A stretch of DNA of 15,307 nucleotides from Oscillibacter sp. (GTDB lineage: Bacteria > Bacillota > Clostridia > Oscillospirales > Oscillospiraceae): contig DNFA01000028.1 of NCBI GenBank assembly GCA_003487665.1, positions 4,314 through 19,620 on the forward strand. The letters run 5' to 3'. The notes below the pieces were generated by a model, which was not told the DNA's origin, did not search any database, and saw only the letters and a program-made list of their open reading frames with translations. Below are positions 13,223 to 15,307 of this stretch, in pieces (the first letter of the stretch is position 1; every line of letters starts with the position of its first letter). The translations under genes and the position numbers were made by a program.

Positions 13223-13942
13223 ATGAAGGCAATCATTGGCAAGAAAGTCGGTATGTCTCAGATCTTCGACGAAAACGGCAAGGTCATTCCCGTCACCGTG
13301 ATCGAGGCGGGTCCCTGCACCGTCGTCCAGAAGAAGACTGCCGAGAAGGAAGGCTACGCCGCTGTGCAGCTGGGCTTCGAGGATGTCCCCGAGCGCAAGC
13401 TGACCAAGCCCGAGATGGGCCACCTGAACAAGGCGGGCGTGGCTCCCAAGAAGTACCTGCGCGAGTTCGATCTGGAGAATGCCGCTGAGCTGAACATCGG
13501 CGACATCATCAAGGCCGACACGTTCAAAGAGGGCGACTTCGTTGACGTGACCGGTACCACCAAGGGTCACGGCTACCAGGGCGTTGTGAAGCGCTGGAAC
13601 GCCGGCCGCACCCCCATGAGCCACGGCGGCGGCCCCGTCCATCGTCATGCTGGTTCCATGGGCTCCACCACCGACCCCAGCCGCATCTTCAAGGGTAAGA
13701 TCGGCGCCGGTCAGATGGGCTGCGACCAGGTGACTATCCAGAACCTGGACATCGTGAAGGTCGATCCGGAGCTGAACATGATCGCTGTCCGCGGCGCCAT
13801 TCCCGGCCCCAAGGGCGGTCTGGTCCTGATTAAGTCCACTGTTAAGACCCACCGCGTCAAGCACGCTGATGCCGGTATCAGCAACAACCCGCAGAAGGCT
13901 TCCGGTCGTAACCCGCAGAAGGCTTCCGCCCGTACTAAGTAA
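13223..13942 (+). CDS. rplC: 50S ribosomal protein L3
   Basis: L3 nucleates large-subunit assembly and reaches the peptidyl transferase centre. The 239-aa product opens MKAIIGKKVGMSQIFDENGK, and the conserved loop GTTKGHGYQGVVKRW and MGSTTDPSRIFKGKIGAGQMG are intact. It is longer than the usual ~205-210 aa because of a C-terminal tail that contains a duplicated 8-residue unit, NPQKASGR then NPQKASAR, from a 24-nt tandem DNA repeat (13886-13909 and 13910-13933, two mismatches). AAGGAGGA precedes the ATG. rplD follows after 20 nt. Confidence 0.97.
   Translation: MKAIIGKKVGMSQIFDENGKVIPVTVIEAGPCTVVQKKTAEKEGYAAVQLGFEDVPERKLTKPEMGHLNKAGVAPKKYLREFDLENAAELNIGDIIKADTFKEGDFVDVTGTTKGHGYQGVVKRWNAGRTPMSHGGGPVHRHAGSMGSTTDPSRIFKGKIGAGQMGCDQVTIQNLDIVKVDPELNMIAVRGAIPGPKGGLVLIKSTVKTHRVKHADAGISNNPQKASGRNPQKASARTK
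13886..13933 (+). repeat. 24-nt tandem duplication in the 3' end of rplC
   Basis: Two adjacent 24-nt copies begin AACCCGCAGAAGGCTTCCG and differ at two positions (GT versus CC). The repeat keeps the reading frame and adds eight residues to the basic tail of L3. Confidence 0.9.
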
Positions 13943-13962
13943 GGAAAGGAGTGCTTAAGGAA

Positions 13963-14586
13963 ATGTCTGCTATCAAAGTTTTGAACATGGCCGGCGCTGA
14001 GGTCGGCACTGTTGAGCTCAACGACAGCATCTTCGGCGTGGAGCCGAACACCGCCGTCGTGCACGAAGTGGTCAAGAACCACCTGGCTAACTGCCGGCAG
14101 GGCACCCAGAGCGCTCTGACCCGCGCCGAGGTCTCCGGCGGCGGCAAGAAGCCCTGGCGCCAGAAGGGCACCGGCCACGCCCGTCAGGGCAGCACCCGTG
14201 CTCCCCAGTGGACCCACGGCGGTATCGTGTTCGCCCCCAAGCCCCGCAGCTACTCTTACGTTCTGAACAAGAAGGTCAAGAGACTGGCTATGAAATCTGC
14301 TCTGTCCGCCAAGGCTGCTGCCGGCGAGATCATCGTCATCGACAGCATCAAGATGGACAGCATCAAGACCAAGGACTTCCGCGCGTTCCTGACCGCCGTT
14401 AAGGCGGACGGCAAGTCTCTGGTGGTCACCCCCGCCAAGGACGAGATCGTTATCAAGAGCGCCCGCAACATCCCCGGCGTCGAGACCTCTATGGCCAACC
14501 TGATCAATGTCTATGACATTCTGAAGGCCAAGTATCTGGTGCTGGATAAGGAAGCCCTCGCAGTAATCGAGGAGGTGTTCGCGTAA
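13963..14586 (+). CDS. rplD: 50S ribosomal protein L4
   Basis: L4 lines the exit tunnel and in some bacteria represses the S10 operon. The 207-aa product starts MSAIKVLNMAGAEVGTVELN at ATG 13963, which aligns with family starts; AAGGAG at 13946-13951 lies 11 nt upstream. An in-frame GTG at 13951 overlaps that site and is not preferred. The conserved tunnel-loop region GGGKKPWRQKGTGHARQGS is intact. The stop overlaps the rplW start by one base (TAATG), so the two are translationally coupled. Confidence 0.97.
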   Translation: MSAIKVLNMAGAEVGTVELNDSIFGVEPNTAVVHEVVKNHLANCRQGTQSALTRAEVSGGGKKPWRQKGTGHARQGSTRAPQWTHGGIVFAPKPRSYSYVLNKKVKRLAMKSALSAKAAAGEIIVIDSIKMDSIKTKDFRAFLTAVKADGKSLVVTPAKDEIVIKSARNIPGVETSMANLINVYDILKAKYLVLDKEALAVIEEVFA

Positions 14587-14882
14587 TGGCTAACGTATAC
14601 GACATCATCATCCGTCCCATCATCACCGAGCGTTCCATGGCCGCTACTTCCGACAAGAAGTACGTGTTCGAAGTGGCTCCCTCCGCCGGTAAGATCGAGA
14701 TCAAGAACGCTGTGGAGAAGATCTTCGGCGTGAAGGTCGCCAAGGTCAACACCATCAACTACGATGGCAAGACCAAGCGTATGGGCGCCGGCCGTCCCGG
14801 CACCCGCAAGAGCTGGAAAAAGGCTTACGTCCAGCTGACCAAGGATTCCAAGACCATCGAGTTCTTCGAGGGTATGGTGTAA
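14586..14882 (+). CDS. rplW: 50S ribosomal protein L23
   Basis: L23 (98 aa) lies at the tunnel exit and docks signal recognition particle and trigger factor. It shows IIRPIITERSMA near the start, KYVFEVAPSAGKIEIKNAVE, and the tail with GRPGTRKSWKKAYVQL. It begins within the rplD stop codon and depends on translation from rplD. rplB follows after 18 nt with a GGGAG site. Confidence 0.97.
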   Translation: MANVYDIIIRPIITERSMAATSDKKYVFEVAPSAGKIEIKNAVEKIFGVKVAKVNTINYDGKTKRMGAGRPGTRKSWKKAYVQLTKDSKTIEFFEGMV

Positions 14883-14900
14883 GAGAAGGGAGTGTAGAGA

Positions 14901-15307
14901 ATGTCTATTAAAACTTTTAAGCCGACCACCCCTTCCCGCCGGCACATGACTGTTTCCGGCTTTGACGGCATCGACAAGCACGCCAAGCCCGAAGCCAGCC
15001 TCGTTGAGGTGCTGAAGAAGAACGCTGGTCGCAACAGCTACGGTCGCATCACCGTCCGTCATCGCGGCGGCGGCGAGAAGCGCAAGTACCGCATCATCGA
15101 CTTCAAGCGCGACAAGATGGACATGGAAGCCACCGTCCTGCGCCTGGAGTACGATCCCAACCGCAGCGCCAACATCGCCCTCGTCCAGTACGAGGATGGC
15201 GAGAAGCGCTACATCGTCGCTCCCGTGGGTCTGACCACCGGTGACAAGGTGCTCTCCAGCGCCGCTGCCGATATCAAGCCCGGCAACTGCCTGCCCATCG
15301 CCAACAT
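14901..15307 (+). CDS. rplB: 50S ribosomal protein L2, N-terminal part (3' end outside the window)
   Basis: The first 135 codons of rplB run to the window edge. L2 is needed for subunit joining and peptidyl transfer. The start MSIKTFKPTTPSRRHMTV, the RNA-binding segment GRITVRHRGGGEKRKYRIIDFKR and EYDPNRSANIALVQYEDGEK are the family pattern. GGGAG (14888-14892) lies 8 nt before ATG 14901. The C-terminal domain with the active-site histidine is outside the window. The gene order rpsJ-rplC-rplD-rplW-rplB is that of the standard S10 operon. Confidence 0.97.
   Translation, partial: MSIKTFKPTTPSRRHMTVSGFDGIDKHAKPEASLVEVLKKNAGRNSYGRITVRHRGGGEKRKYRIIDFKRDKMDMEATVLRLEYDPNRSANIALVQYEDGEKRYIVAPVGLTTGDKVLSSAAADIKPGNCLPIAN

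Noticed and set aside
13951..13962. GTG 13951 as the start of rplD
   Set aside because: It overlaps the likely ribosome binding site, and the family start aligns with ATG 13963.

Overview
The window looks like a chromosomal housekeeping segment of a GC-rich anaerobic Firmicute, most likely a Clostridia member of the Oscillospiraceae type found in the gut. This rests on strong AGGAGG ribosome binding sites, sigma-A promoters with 17-bp spacers, the gene order rpmG-secE-nusG-rplK-rplA-rplJ-rplL, a thiolase of the butyrate-pathway kind, and hairpin repeats between genes. No 16S rRNA or other decisive taxonomic marker is present, so the family call is an inference.

Layout, all genes on the + strand. 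(1) 1-5683 is a DNA-repair block: the 3' end of mutS, then mfd (transcription-repair coupling factor, GTG start at 924), then a PrsA/SurA-like membrane-anchored foldase overlapping the end of mfd, closed by an intrinsic terminator. Three hairpin repeats lie between mutS and mfd. (2) 5704-7110 is a single-gene unit for acetyl-CoA acetyltransferase with two tandem promoters, a possible Rex operator and its own terminator. (3) 7165-9502 is rpmG-secE-nusG-rplK-rplA, driven by an extended -10 promoter and carrying an L1-type operator before rplK. (4) 9503-10926 is a noncoding stretch, a perfect consensus promoter, an L10 leader with attenuator, rplJ and rplL, and a strong terminator. (5) 10995-12453 is a lipoprotein serpin with its own terminator. 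(6) 12435-15307 is the start of the S10 operon: promoter, leader of about 285 nt, rpsJ, a structured spacer, rplC, rplD, rplW and the first part of rplB, which runs off the window.

Most of the coding content is ordinary translation and repair machinery. The genes of units 2, 3, 4 and 6 use CGC/CGT arginine and GGT/GCT codons, as expected of highly expressed genes. mutS, mfd, the foldase and the serpin use many CGG, GCG and GGG codons. The less ordinary parts are: the replacement of the usual rpoB-rpoC (and rpsL-rpsG-fusA-tuf) block after rplL by a surface serpin; a promoter whose -35 box sits in the apex of the serpin terminator hairpin; a structured S10-operon leader and a second structured spacer between rpsJ and rplC; and a hairpin-rich noncoding stretch before the rplJL promoter. 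I found no CRISPR array, insertion sequence, tRNA, rRNA or defence system.
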